NCBI GenBank assembly: GCA_903927025.1
Contig: CAIYLG010000053.1
Span: forward strand, 1-64,000
DNA from: an uncultured Armatimonadota bacterium
GTDB lineage: Bacteria > Armatimonadota > Fimbriimonadia > Fimbriimonadales > Fimbriimonadaceae
Length of the DNA stretch: 64,000 nucleotides
Reading direction: 5' to 3'
Program-made: the position numbers and the translations under genes
The notes under the pieces: generated by a model
The model's database searches: none
What the model saw: the letters and a program-made list of their open reading frames with translations, nothing else
What the model was told of the DNA's origin: nothing
In this document: positions 7,856 to 15,748 of the stretch, piece after piece
Layout: the number at the start of each line of letters is the position of its first letter
How positions within the stretch are numbered: position 1 is the stretch's first letter

Positions 7856-8305
7856 TCAGCCGTGACGGTAGATCGAGTAGGGATTCCATGTGGGCTCGGT
7901 GGCAATTCGCAACGAGGCAATCTGTCCAACGTGGTAGTACTCATGTCCAACCATAAAGGCCGAGGCAAGCTCAAATGCCTCGGAACTGGCTGGATTGGCG
8001 ACTAGGCCCAGAGCTTTAGCGCGCAGCCCGTTAAACTTCGTCTTCAGTTCATCGAAGGAGTCGTACTGGATGACATATTCACCCCAGGCATGCTTGAGAC
8101 CGCGAGACTCTTCATCAACGGCAGTGTAAACCTCGCAGAGATGCTCGATCTGCTGACGTATGGACATTGATGTTGGGCAAAGCTTCACGTCCAATTGCCC
8201 CTCCTGAACCCCCTCTAAAACCTTCTCGATTTGATAAGAAGCGTCTGCAAGTTGAATCGTAAGGAGTTCCGTCGCCGTCATGCCATCGTTGTACCATCTA
8301 ACCAT
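7856..8305 (-). CDS. DinB-family metal-binding protein
   Basis: About 150 residues from ATG 8305 (MVRWYNDGMTATELL); ATG 8281 is an alternative, and the long frame up to 8404 is unlikely. DinB/YfiT-like four-helix bundles bind a metal through three histidines. Here they are probably the His of IEHLCEVY and the pair in HEYYHVGQI near the C-terminus. The family includes thiol transferases and damage-inducible proteins, so the substrate is not predictable. It is alone on this strand between rpsB and the divergent aat. Confidence 0.85.
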   Translation of the reverse strand: MVRWYNDGMTATELLTIQLADASYQIEKVLEGVQEGQLDVKLCPTSMSIRQQIEHLCEVYTAVDEESRGLKHAWGEYVIQYDSFDELKTKFNGLRAKALGLVANPASSEAFELASAFMVGHEYYHVGQIASLRIATEPTWNPYSIYRHG

Positions 8306-8484
8306 CGCAGTTTCTGCGGATGGAAACACCAGGATCGGGACGAGTTGACTGAGCACAGATCGCAAAAATGGATAGGCGAAAGGGTTGCCGCGCACGGCAT
8401 CCAAAAATCAGGCAACAAGATGTTTGCGGCCTCGGCTTTCGCCAACACAGTAGTGTGTCGTACTAACCGTGGAGCTCCAAACAG

Positions 8485-9069
8485 ATGCTAGGAGAAGAAC
8501 TCACTCCTTGGCTCCTTCGTTACGGCTACGAGCGTGGCGCGTTCCCAATGACCATGGACGATGGTTCCGTCGAGTGGTTTCAGCCACGCAAGAGGTGCCT
8601 TTTCCCGATTGAGGGAATCCACGTCAGCAGGTCGCTTGAAAAGCGAATCCGGCGGCATGACTACCAAATAACCTTTGATACTCAGTTCGAAGCCGTCATG
8701 CGCGGGTGCTTCCGCCCCACTGATAACTGGCTCAGTGAAGACTTCATTCGTGCTTACGGGCAGGCACACATCGAAGGCTGGGCACACAGCGTAGAGTGCT
8801 GGATGGACGGTGAACTTGCTGGAGGCGCCTACGGTGTGGCCCTTGGATCCTGCTTTTGTGCAGAATCGATGTTCCACCGCAAGACTGACGCTTCCAAGCT
8901 TGCTCTTTGGGCGCTGGTGAGCAGATGCGAGGACTTGGGGTTCACGATCTTTGACGCGCAAATCATGAATCCCCACCTGCGATCACTCGGAGCGTACGAG
9001 GTTCCTCATTTGGCGTTTGAAATCATGCTCAGCGATGCCTTACCGCGACGTACGGCTTGGAGTGCCTGA
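8485..9069 (+). CDS. aat: Leucyl/phenylalanyl-tRNA--protein transferase
   Basis: 194 residues. Adds Leu or Phe from tRNA to N-terminal Arg/Lys of proteins, marking them for ClpS/ClpAP-type degradation. The hallmark motifs run in order: YGYERGAFPM, VEWFQPRKRCLFP, NWLSEDFIRAYGQAHIEGWAHSVE, GGAYGVALGSCFCAESMF, ASKLALWALV, FDAQIMNPHLRSLGA. The C-terminus is slightly short. No ClpS gene is in the window. It overlaps the next gene by one base (TGATG). Confidence 0.95.
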   Translation: MLGEELTPWLLRYGYERGAFPMTMDDGSVEWFQPRKRCLFPIEGIHVSRSLEKRIRRHDYQITFDTQFEAVMRGCFRPTDNWLSEDFIRAYGQAHIEGWAHSVECWMDGELAGGAYGVALGSCFCAESMFHRKTDASKLALWALVSRCEDLGFTIFDAQIMNPHLRSLGAYEVPHLAFEIMLSDALPRRTAWSA

Positions 9070-9587
9070 TGGTCGATTCCGAAGGACGCGGCGGAGGGTA
9101 TGGCAAATACCATGGACTCTCCATTCCAGAGATTCAAGACCTGTACGATAAGTGCGTGAGCGACCCGTCGATGCGGTCGATCTCCGCAGTACTGCGAGTG
9201 GCCAGAGAGCAGTTCGAGGCGCGAGGTCAACTAGGAGTCTATCCGCGATTGGCATGGATGGCACTCGCCAGCGTCGGAGCCTTAGTTCCAGTCGCCGTCT
9301 TTTCCGCTGGCACGCTTCACGAATTTGCGACGAAAGGTGCCATCGGCGCGGTCTGCGTATTCTTCCTTCTCCTCCTAAGCGTGTTGCCCACGCGCCAGGC
9401 TAGGCTCTCCAACCTAAAGCAGGAGGAAAGAATTCGCGAGATCACTACAGTTGCCCTGCGCGAGATTCTAAAGCACAACCCGAAGCTCAAGGCACTGACG
9501 ATGGAGCAGACCACGACGATAAAGGACCTTTTGAAGCGAGTACCAAACAGCGGCGACCTAGCTATCCTACTCGCAGAGAAGGACTGA
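9069..9587 (+). CDS. Unrecognised membrane protein
   Basis: The start is taken at ATG 9069, which overlaps the aat stop (TGATG) and suggests coupled translation; the frame could open 12 bases earlier. About 172 residues: a soluble N-terminal third (LSIPEIQDLYDKCVSDP), two adjacent membrane helices (LAWMALASVGALVPVAVF and IGAVCVFFLLLLSVL), then a basic, helical C-terminal tail (EERIREITTVALREIL). No family recognised. Its 3' end overlaps the convergent DUF2071 gene by 26 bases. Confidence 0.75.
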   Translation: MVDSEGRGGGYGKYHGLSIPEIQDLYDKCVSDPSMRSISAVLRVAREQFEARGQLGVYPRLAWMALASVGALVPVAVFSAGTLHEFATKGAIGAVCVFFLLLLSVLPTRQARLSNLKQEERIREITTVALREILKHNPKLKALTMEQTTTIKDLLKRVPNSGDLAILLAEKD

Positions 9588-10314
9588 GCCGATAGACGTC
9601 AACGTCAACGCCTGGGCTGAACAGATAATGGTGAAACGGCTTCGACGGAATCTCGGCGGCCTCCACAAGAGTTTCCTTAATGGACACAGATTCCAGGCGC
9701 TGAAGGCGATATGGCGTGTGAAAGACACGCCCCGTATGGATTCCCCTTGGTGACCTCGAATAGAGCAAGTACCGCTCAGCCAGAAAGAATTCCAGCGTGC
9801 CCGGCTCTGCGCTGAAAAGGTCACCCACTGGGACGCAGTTCGCTTCGCATGTCGCGCCACCGCTTCGCCTTGAAGATCGATACGCGATTCCCGAGGGTGA
9901 CTCCTGAACACTCATTCTTGCTTCGAAGTAGGGAAGGTGGAAGAACTTTCGTGCAATCTTGCAGGCCAGAGTATTCGCCGCATCTAAACTGAAAAACCAA
10001 ACTCCAGGTTCCTGCGCATCTCTATGGACATAGGTTCGGATGTTCGTCTCGGGGAAGGCGTGAATTCCGGGAATCTCGGGGATATGGCGTGGAGTCACCC
10101 CTTCCATGCGAAAAGGAACTAGCCCGAGCCACGCCTGCTCGTTGCCAGAGTCATCAGGATAAGTATCCACAGTGAGCTCCTTTGGCAGAAGACACTGAAT
10201 CACTTCTGGTTTGAGGCTAAGGTGAGCAAACAGCAACGAGCGCCACCGCTGGTGCATCACTGGACGTCCAGGCGGTCTCTCTCGGAGCGCTTCGTACTTG
10301 GCTAGCTCAACCAT
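9562..10314 (-). CDS. DUF2071 (YqjF-like) protein
   Basis: 250 residues. The layout follows DUF2071: HQRWRSLLFAHLSLKPEVIQ near residue 22, LGLVPFRMEGV, ETNIRTYV, GVWFFSLDA, and a late FLAERYLLYSR. This family resembles acetoacetate decarboxylase-fold proteins; its biochemical role is unknown. It lies 10 bases downstream of the trmFO stop on the other flank and may be read from its own promoter. Confidence 0.88.
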   Translation of the reverse strand: MVELAKYEALRERPPGRPVMHQRWRSLLFAHLSLKPEVIQCLLPKELTVDTYPDDSGNEQAWLGLVPFRMEGVTPRHIPEIPGIHAFPETNIRTYVHRDAQEPGVWFFSLDAANTLACKIARKFFHLPYFEARMSVQESPSGIAYRSSRRSGGATCEANCVPVGDLFSAEPGTLEFFLAERYLLYSRSPRGIHTGRVFHTPYRLQRLESVSIKETLVEAAEIPSKPFHHYLFSPGVDVDVYRLSPSLRVG

Positions 10315-10324
10315 TTAGCTGTAT

Positions 10325-11677
10325 CTACGCAGAGGCTATGGCTAGAGCATCTTGCCAGGATGCGAGTCCCTGCTGTGCCTGCTCCAGCTTCCACTGCCGC
10401 TTGACCTGCTTGTCCTTAATCGGAGTTTCAGGGTCAGGGAACAGTCCCCAGTTGATGTTCATCGGGGCGAACTCTCTCGGTGTGGCATCCTGCAGGTGCG
10501 CAACCAGCGCCCCATAAGCTGTGGTCCGAGGGGGTTGAACGGGATACAGCCCCTTGGCAATCCGCGCTGCGTTGATTCCAACGTAGATCCCCATCGCGGC
10601 AGATTCGACATATCCTTCCACGCCGGTGATCTGTCCAGCAAGATAGAGCCCCGGATATTCTTGGAATTCAAGCCAAGGCGTCAGCACCTTCGGCGAATCA
10701 ATATAGGTATTTCTGTGGATCACACCAAACCGAACGAACTCCGCATTCTCAAGCCCTGGAACCATTTGAAAGATTCGCTTTTGCTCGCCCCACTTGAGTC
10801 GGTTCTGACAGGCGACTAGGGAGTACAGGGTCTTCTCAGAGTTTTCAGGTCGAAGCTGAAGCGCGGCGTATGGACGCCTGCCAGTCCTCGGATCCGTGAG
10901 CCCCACCGGCTTGAAGTTGCCAAATGCCAGGGAGCGCGGCCCCCCTTCTGCGATCGCCTCGATCGGAGTGCAGCCGGCAAAGTACTTGATTTTCTCAAGT
11001 GTCTCATCGTCGGCAGATGCACCGTGGGGCAGTGCACGTTCTGCATGAACCAAGGCATCCACAAAGGCAAGATAGCTGTCCTTTTCAAACGGACAGTTGA
11101 GATAGTCATCTCCGCCTTTGTCGTAACGACTCTGGGCAAACACAACGCTCATGTCCAGTGTGCTTGCGTCGACAGTTGGACTGACCGCATCATAAAAATA
11201 GAGGTGATTTCTCCCCGTCAGCTTCGCGAGCCACTCGCCAAGCGGCTTGCTCGTGAGAGGCCCAGTCGCGATGATCAGTGGCTTATTCGCCGAGAGCAGG
11301 TCAGCCGCCATTTCCGGCGTGAACTCCTCTCGAACGATTTCAATCAGCGGATGTGACGAGATCTTCGCCGTCACTGCCTGAGCGAATTCATCTCGATCCA
11401 CACAGAGCGCTTCTCCTCCTGGGACGGTATGCAGTTCCGCCGTTGGAAGAATTAAGGAGCCAAGTGCGGTCATTTCTGCTTTGAGTTGCCCCGCTGGAGA
11501 CGTTGGCAGCTTAGACTTAAATGAGTTCGAGCAAACCAACTCGGCCAAGAACTCTGTCTTGTGGGCACCGGTCTGCGTCTTTGGGCGCATTTCGAAAAGC
11601 CTAACGGGAATCCCAGAGTTCGCAATGGCCCAAGCGGCCTCGACGCCGGCAAAGCCGCCGCCAACAACAGTGATCAT
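10325..11677 (-). CDS. trmFO: Methylenetetrahydrofolate--tRNA-(uracil-5-)-methyltransferase TrmFO
   Basis: About 450 residues from ATG 11677, chosen because MITVVGGGFAGVEAAWAIA starts the FAD-binding Rossmann fold directly; the frame can extend to 11695. Makes ribothymidine at position 54 of tRNA with methylenetetrahydrofolate and FAD. The motif TEFLAELVCSNSFKSKLP carries the conserved catalytic-region Cys. FYDAVSPTVD and the C-terminal GQITGVEGYVESAAMG also fit. TrmFO replaces TrmA in many Gram-positive and deep-branching bacteria. Confidence 0.96.
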   Translation of the reverse strand: MITVVGGGFAGVEAAWAIANSGIPVRLFEMRPKTQTGAHKTEFLAELVCSNSFKSKLPTSPAGQLKAEMTALGSLILPTAELHTVPGGEALCVDRDEFAQAVTAKISSHPLIEIVREEFTPEMAADLLSANKPLIIATGPLTSKPLGEWLAKLTGRNHLYFYDAVSPTVDASTLDMSVVFAQSRYDKGGDDYLNCPFEKDSYLAFVDALVHAERALPHGASADDETLEKIKYFAGCTPIEAIAEGGPRSLAFGNFKPVGLTDPRTGRRPYAALQLRPENSEKTLYSLVACQNRLKWGEQKRIFQMVPGLENAEFVRFGVIHRNTYIDSPKVLTPWLEFQEYPGLYLAGQITGVEGYVESAAMGIYVGINAARIAKGLYPVQPPRTTAYGALVAHLQDATPREFAPMNINWGLFPDPETPIKDKQVKRQWKLEQAQQGLASWQDALAIASA

Positions 11678-11769
11678 GCCTTCATTGTGAAGCATGGATT
11701 TTTTCGCAGCGCAAGACGAATATCTCCAATGCGTCGTCTAACTGATCATCCCAGAATTTGTCGGTAACT

Positions 11770-13122
11770 ATGAAGCTCAAGCACTCCCGGGAACTTCACT
11801 GCCCAAGATTGAATCGAATCCTTCCAATCGCCACATCTTTAGGGCTGTTGGCCATCGTGCTTTTGGCACCTGGATGCGGGGGTGGAGGGAGTCATTCCGC
11901 TGCGTACACCACGTCTGGAGGAAGACCACCTTACGCGACTGATCCCGTGTGCAATGCGGTAGCCCTGCCTGCTGTCTCCATCCCCTCTTTGCAGGTGGCC
12001 GCTCAAACGCGAAACGTTTTTGTCCCTCCGACGTCAAGGGAGACCCAGGAAGACTTGGGATATCGAGTCCATACCAATCATGTCATTTCGCTGGGAAGTG
12101 TCTCTCCAGCCCTGGGCGGCGCAAACGGATATGCCCCAGCAAAGATTGCACAGGCCTACGGCGTTGGGTCGTATCCATTGGGAGGCTCCGGTGCCATTGC
12201 GATCGTTGATGCCTACAACTATCCAACCGCTTTAGCGGATTTCAACACGTTCGCCTCCAGCTTCGGGCTTCCTACTGAACCGTCAACAAATATATTGGCC
12301 AGCACGAACCAGGTGCTTCAAATGGTTTATGCCACCGGCAAGCAGCCCGTAAACAACGGTGGTTGGTCTCAAGAGATGGCCATCGACATTGAGTGGGCGC
12401 ATGCAATGGCACCGGGCGCAAAGATTTATCTTGTGGAAGCGGCGACAAGCTCCTTCTCGGACATCGTCGCAGCAATTCGTGTTGCCAAGGCTTTACCTGG
12501 AGTCAAGCAGGTTTCCACCAGTTTCGGCGGAACGGAAACCTCGTGCTACTACGTCAATTACGACGCGGCGTTCACGCAGCCCGGCGTCGTGTTTTTCTCA
12601 GCTTCCGGCGACTCCGCCGCCGCCCGTCTGTATCCTGCGCTCTCGAGCAATGTGGTTTCTGTTGGTGGAACAACCCTAGCGACTGACACACTAGGCGCAT
12701 GGGTTTCGGAGTCGGTCTGGGCAGATATGGGCTGTGGCCCTAGCGCCCATGAGCCGCGCCCCGTCTTCCAAGATGGCTATTACTCGAAAATTGGTCTGTA
12801 CCGGGGCGGGGTCGATATTTGCGCCGTTGCGGACCCAAACACTGGTGTCGCCGTTTACGACAGTTATGCCTATCAAGGATTTCAAGGGTGGTTCGTTGCT
12901 GGAGGAACCAGCGTTGCCTGTCCCATCGTTGCCGGGATCGTAAACGCATCAGGAAAGGCATTCAGCAGCTCACAGGATTTCAATAAGAAGCTCTACAGCC
13001 TTGCAGGAAGCTCCTCTGTTCATGCGATCACTTCAGGAAGCGCCGGCCCCTACAAAGCTGGGTCTCCGTGGAGCTTCGCCACCGGAGTTGGAACTCCCAA
13101 CGGACTGGCTGCCGGGCTCTAG
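11770..13122 (+). CDS. Sedolisin-family (S53) serine-carboxyl peptidase, exported
   Basis: The start is taken at ATG 11770 rather than the TTG at 11758. An N-terminal basic region and hydrophobic helix end in LLAPGC then GGGG, a weak lipobox-like site, so it may be a lipoprotein. S53 catalytic groups are visible: Glu and Asp in WSQEMAIDIEWAHAMAP (about residues 202 and 206), the oxyanion Asp in SASGDSAAA, and the nucleophile Ser in GGTSVACP near residue 380. The C-terminal PWSFATGVGTPNG is also typical of the family. Sedolisins usually act on proteins at acid pH. The prodomain is short. Confidence 0.88.
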   Translation: MKLKHSRELHCPRLNRILPIATSLGLLAIVLLAPGCGGGGSHSAAYTTSGGRPPYATDPVCNAVALPAVSIPSLQVAAQTRNVFVPPTSRETQEDLGYRVHTNHVISLGSVSPALGGANGYAPAKIAQAYGVGSYPLGGSGAIAIVDAYNYPTALADFNTFASSFGLPTEPSTNILASTNQVLQMVYATGKQPVNNGGWSQEMAIDIEWAHAMAPGAKIYLVEAATSSFSDIVAAIRVAKALPGVKQVSTSFGGTETSCYYVNYDAAFTQPGVVFFSASGDSAAARLYPALSSNVVSVGGTTLATDTLGAWVSESVWADMGCGPSAHEPRPVFQDGYYSKIGLYRGGVDICAVADPNTGVAVYDSYAYQGFQGWFVAGGTSVACPIVAGIVNASGKAFSSSQDFNKKLYSLAGSSSVHAITSGSAGPYKAGSPWSFATGVGTPNGLAAGL

Positions 13123-13154
13123 TTTTTTGCTACGACTGCGGCATACTGTTTGGC

Positions 13155-13931
13155 GTGCATTTGGAAGCCCTCCAGTACGTTTTAGGCGCTGTCGCGGCTT
13201 TCATCATTGGCTTTTCCAAGACGGGAGTTCCCGGCACAGGCATTCTGATGGTGCCTCTCATGGCCATCGTTTTCGGCCCTCAGCTATCTTTAGGAGCCAC
13301 GATTCCCATGCTGGTTGTCGGAGACTGCTTTGCGGTCGCCTTCTACCGGGCGAACTGTAAGTGGGAACACCTCAAGCGTCTCGCTCCGTGGGTCGTTACT
13401 GGGCTCATATTGGGAACGGTTCTGTTGGACTATTGGCTGGACCACAAATCCAAGCATGACTTTCTTGGCCCACTCATTGGCACGATGGTGTTGGTGATGC
13501 TGGGCTTGAGCCTACTAAGGGGCAAGCTGGGCGACCGTCTAGTCCCAACATCTCCGGAAGGAAGAGCCTTGACAGGACTCGTTGCAGGGTTCAGCACAAT
13601 GGTATCTAACGCTGCGGGACCCGTGATGGCGATCTATATGACGGCGACGGGAATGCCTAAAGAACAGCTGATGGGAACCAGCGCTTGGTATTTCTTCATC
13701 TTCAACCTGTCCAAAATTCCGCTTTTGCTGATTCTTACAGTGAGGCACCCGTCTATGCCAATGATTACGGGCCCAACCCTGCTGTTCAACTTGGCGATGT
13801 TTCCCGTAATTGTGGTGGGAGCGTTTGGAGGGAAATGGCTGCTTCCCCGAATTCCTCAGAAACAGTTCACTAGCTTGATCCTGATCTTGGCAGCCATTGC
13901 CGCCTTAAGCCTATATCTCCCCAAAAAGTAG
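13155..13931 (+). CDS. TauE/SafE-family membrane transporter
   Basis: The start is taken at GTG 13155 (VHLEALQYVLGAVAAF), which begins at the first helix; upstream in-frame codons overlap the sedolisin gene. About 258 residues with roughly eight hydrophobic segments and the duplicated half-motifs of the family: GFSKTGVPGTGILMVPLM in the first half and GFSTMVSNAAGPVMAIYM in the second. The family exports sulfite, sulfoacetate or related organosulfur anions; the substrate here is not predictable. Confidence 0.9.
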   Translation: MHLEALQYVLGAVAAFIIGFSKTGVPGTGILMVPLMAIVFGPQLSLGATIPMLVVGDCFAVAFYRANCKWEHLKRLAPWVVTGLILGTVLLDYWLDHKSKHDFLGPLIGTMVLVMLGLSLLRGKLGDRLVPTSPEGRALTGLVAGFSTMVSNAAGPVMAIYMTATGMPKEQLMGTSAWYFFIFNLSKIPLLLILTVRHPSMPMITGPTLLFNLAMFPVIVVGAFGGKWLLPRIPQKQFTSLILILAAIAALSLYLPKK

Positions 13932-13960
13932 CTGCTGGGGAAGAGATCGCAGGTAAACAG

Positions 13961-14695
13961 ATGCCCGTGGGGGAAGTGAATATTCAATCGGCGCTGCTCG
14001 CAGAGCAGGCAGAGTATTACCGAGCCCGAGCAGCAGAATACGACGAGTGGTTCCTCCGGAAGGGCCGATACGATCGAGGGCTTGAACACACCCTGCAATG
14101 GTCTAAAGAGGTTGAAGAGCTGCGCGGAAAGCTCAACACTCAAGCCCCGTTTGGGGAAGTGCTTGAGTTTGCGGGAGGAACCGGGCTATGGACGGAGTAT
14201 CTTGCCAAATCGTCCGCTAGCCTGACCGTAGTTGACGCCTCTGAGGAGATGCTCTCCCTCAACGCGGCCCGAAATCCCGATCCCTCCATCCGATGGGTAC
14301 ACGCCAATATTTTCGACTTCCAGCCAGATAGGCTGTACGAATTTATCTTCTTTGGCTTTTGGCTGTCTCACGTCCCGTCGGATCGATTTGAAGATTTCTG
14401 GAGTCTCGTGACCAAGTCTCTCAAACCGTCTGGCCAAGTGTTTTTCATAGATTCCATTAAGGAACCGCAGTCCACTGCCGCTGATCACGTGCTTCCTGAC
14501 GAAGATGATTCAGAGACTCTGGTGAGAAGGCTTAACGATGGCAGGGAATTCCGCATCTACAAGGTTTTCTACCAACCAGATACCCTTCAGGAGCGATTGG
14601 CAGACTTGGGATGGATCGCGCAAGTCAGTCGGACCGACACATTCTTTTTGTACGGCTTTGGGTCGATGAAGGAATCGACTCTTGCAATTGATTAG
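13961..14695 (+). CDS. Class I SAM-dependent methyltransferase
   Basis: 244 residues. The SAM-binding motif I is VLEFAGGTGLWTEYLA near residue 66, the acidic end of beta-2 is LTVVDASEEML, and FIFFGFWLSHVP forms motif IV. The substrate is unknown. An N-terminal helical region (AEYYRARAAEYDEWF) is common in small-molecule and ubiquinone-type methyltransferases. It lies 17 bases before an aldo/keto reductase on the same strand and could share its transcript. Confidence 0.88.
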   Translation: MPVGEVNIQSALLAEQAEYYRARAAEYDEWFLRKGRYDRGLEHTLQWSKEVEELRGKLNTQAPFGEVLEFAGGTGLWTEYLAKSSASLTVVDASEEMLSLNAARNPDPSIRWVHANIFDFQPDRLYEFIFFGFWLSHVPSDRFEDFWSLVTKSLKPSGQVFFIDSIKEPQSTAADHVLPDEDDSETLVRRLNDGREFRIYKVFYQPDTLQERLADLGWIAQVSRTDTFFLYGFGSMKESTLAID

Positions 14696-14712
14696 GAGAA
14701 CGAACTCACAAC

Positions 14713-15681
14713 ATGGAATATACGATGCTCGGCCGAACAGGCCTGAAAGTTAGCCGCCTTTGTCTGGGAACCATGAACTTTGGCCCGCAGACCACCGAGG
14801 AAGACAGCTTTGCAATCATGGACCGAGCCCTAGAGCTTGGGATCAACTTCTTCGACACCGCCGACGTTTACGGATGGAAGAAAGGGGAAGGAATCACGGA
14901 GCAGATCATCGGGCGATGGTTTGCCCTTGGTGGCGGCCGCCGCGAAAAGGTCGTCCTTGCCACCAAAGCGTATGGCGACATGGGAGATTGGCCCAACACC
15001 AGCCGGCTCAGCGCACTCCACATTCGACGCGCATGCGAAGCCTCGCTTAAGCGAATGCAGACGGATTACATTGACCTGTATCAGATGCACCACGTCTTCC
15101 GAGAAGCTCCATGGGAAGAGATCTGGCAGGCTTATGAAGTACTTGTTCAGCAGGGCAAGATCATCTACGCCGGCAGCAGCAACTTTGGCGGATGGCACAT
15201 TTCGAAAGCCAATGAAATCGCCAAGAGCCGAAACTTCCTCGGCCTTGTCTGCGAGCAGTCACTCTATAACCTGAACGCCCGAACCGTCGAAATGGAAGTG
15301 GTTCCGGCCTGCGAGGATTACGGCCTCGGATTGATCCCTTGGAGCCCCCTCGGAGGAGGCCTGCTTGGTGGCGTTCTGAAAGGCGATCTCACCGGACGAC
15401 GAGGAAGCGACCACGTGAAGGCTGCCATCGAAAAGAACCGTGACAAGCTAGAGAAGTGGGAAGCGCTCTGCGACGAAATCGGAGAGAGACCGGCTGATGT
15501 CGCCCTAGCCTGGCTTCTACACCAGAAAGTCGTCACCGCCCCCATCGTCGGCCCTCGTACCATCGCTCAGCTCGACGAATCGATCCGAGCCGTCGAGATC
15601 AAGCTTGACGCCGAAGTCCTCGCCAAACTCGACGAGATCTTCCCAGGCTACAAGACATCTCCCGAGCATTACGCCTGGTAA
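14713..15681 (+). CDS. Aldo/keto reductase
   Basis: 322 residues, a TIM-barrel NADPH-dependent oxidoreductase. Visible are MEYTMLGRTGLKVSRLCLGT at the start, the catalytic Asp and Tyr in NFFDTADVYG, the Lys in VLATKAYG, the His in DLYQMHHVF, and the nucleotide-binding IVGPRTIAQLDE near the end. It resembles the YajO/YghZ (AKR13-like) group acting on aldehydes or sugars; the substrate is unknown. Its stop codon lies inside a hairpin. Confidence 0.94.
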   Translation: MEYTMLGRTGLKVSRLCLGTMNFGPQTTEEDSFAIMDRALELGINFFDTADVYGWKKGEGITEQIIGRWFALGGGRREKVVLATKAYGDMGDWPNTSRLSALHIRRACEASLKRMQTDYIDLYQMHHVFREAPWEEIWQAYEVLVQQGKIIYAGSSNFGGWHISKANEIAKSRNFLGLVCEQSLYNLNARTVEMEVVPACEDYGLGLIPWSPLGGGLLGGVLKGDLTGRRGSDHVKAAIEKNRDKLEKWEALCDEIGERPADVALAWLLHQKVVTAPIVGPRTIAQLDESIRAVEIKLDAEVLAKLDEIFPGYKTSPEHYAW

Positions 15682-15688
15682 TGCTCGG
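15662..15688 (+). terminator. Hairpin enclosing the aldo/keto reductase stop codon
   Basis: A perfect 10-bp stem (CCGAGCATTA at 15662-15671, complement at 15679-15688) with a 7-base loop. The TAA stop at 15679-15681 is part of the 3' arm. There is no T-run, so it may protect the mRNA end or slow RNA polymerase rather than terminate by itself. Confidence 0.55.
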
Positions 15689-15690
15689 TG

Positions 15691-15724
15691 GTTGGACTTG
15701 GGAGATACATATCCCAAGTCCAAC
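15691..15724. terminator. Terminator-like hairpin between convergent genes
   Basis: A perfect 13-bp stem (GTTGGACTTGGGA at 15691-15703, complement at 15712-15724) with an 8-base loop lies between the ends of two convergent genes. There is no T-run on either side. It stands three bases after another hairpin and is probably a shared end structure. Confidence 0.6.
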
Positions 15725-15748
15725 TCGGAGATTCATTTGGATCGCCGC

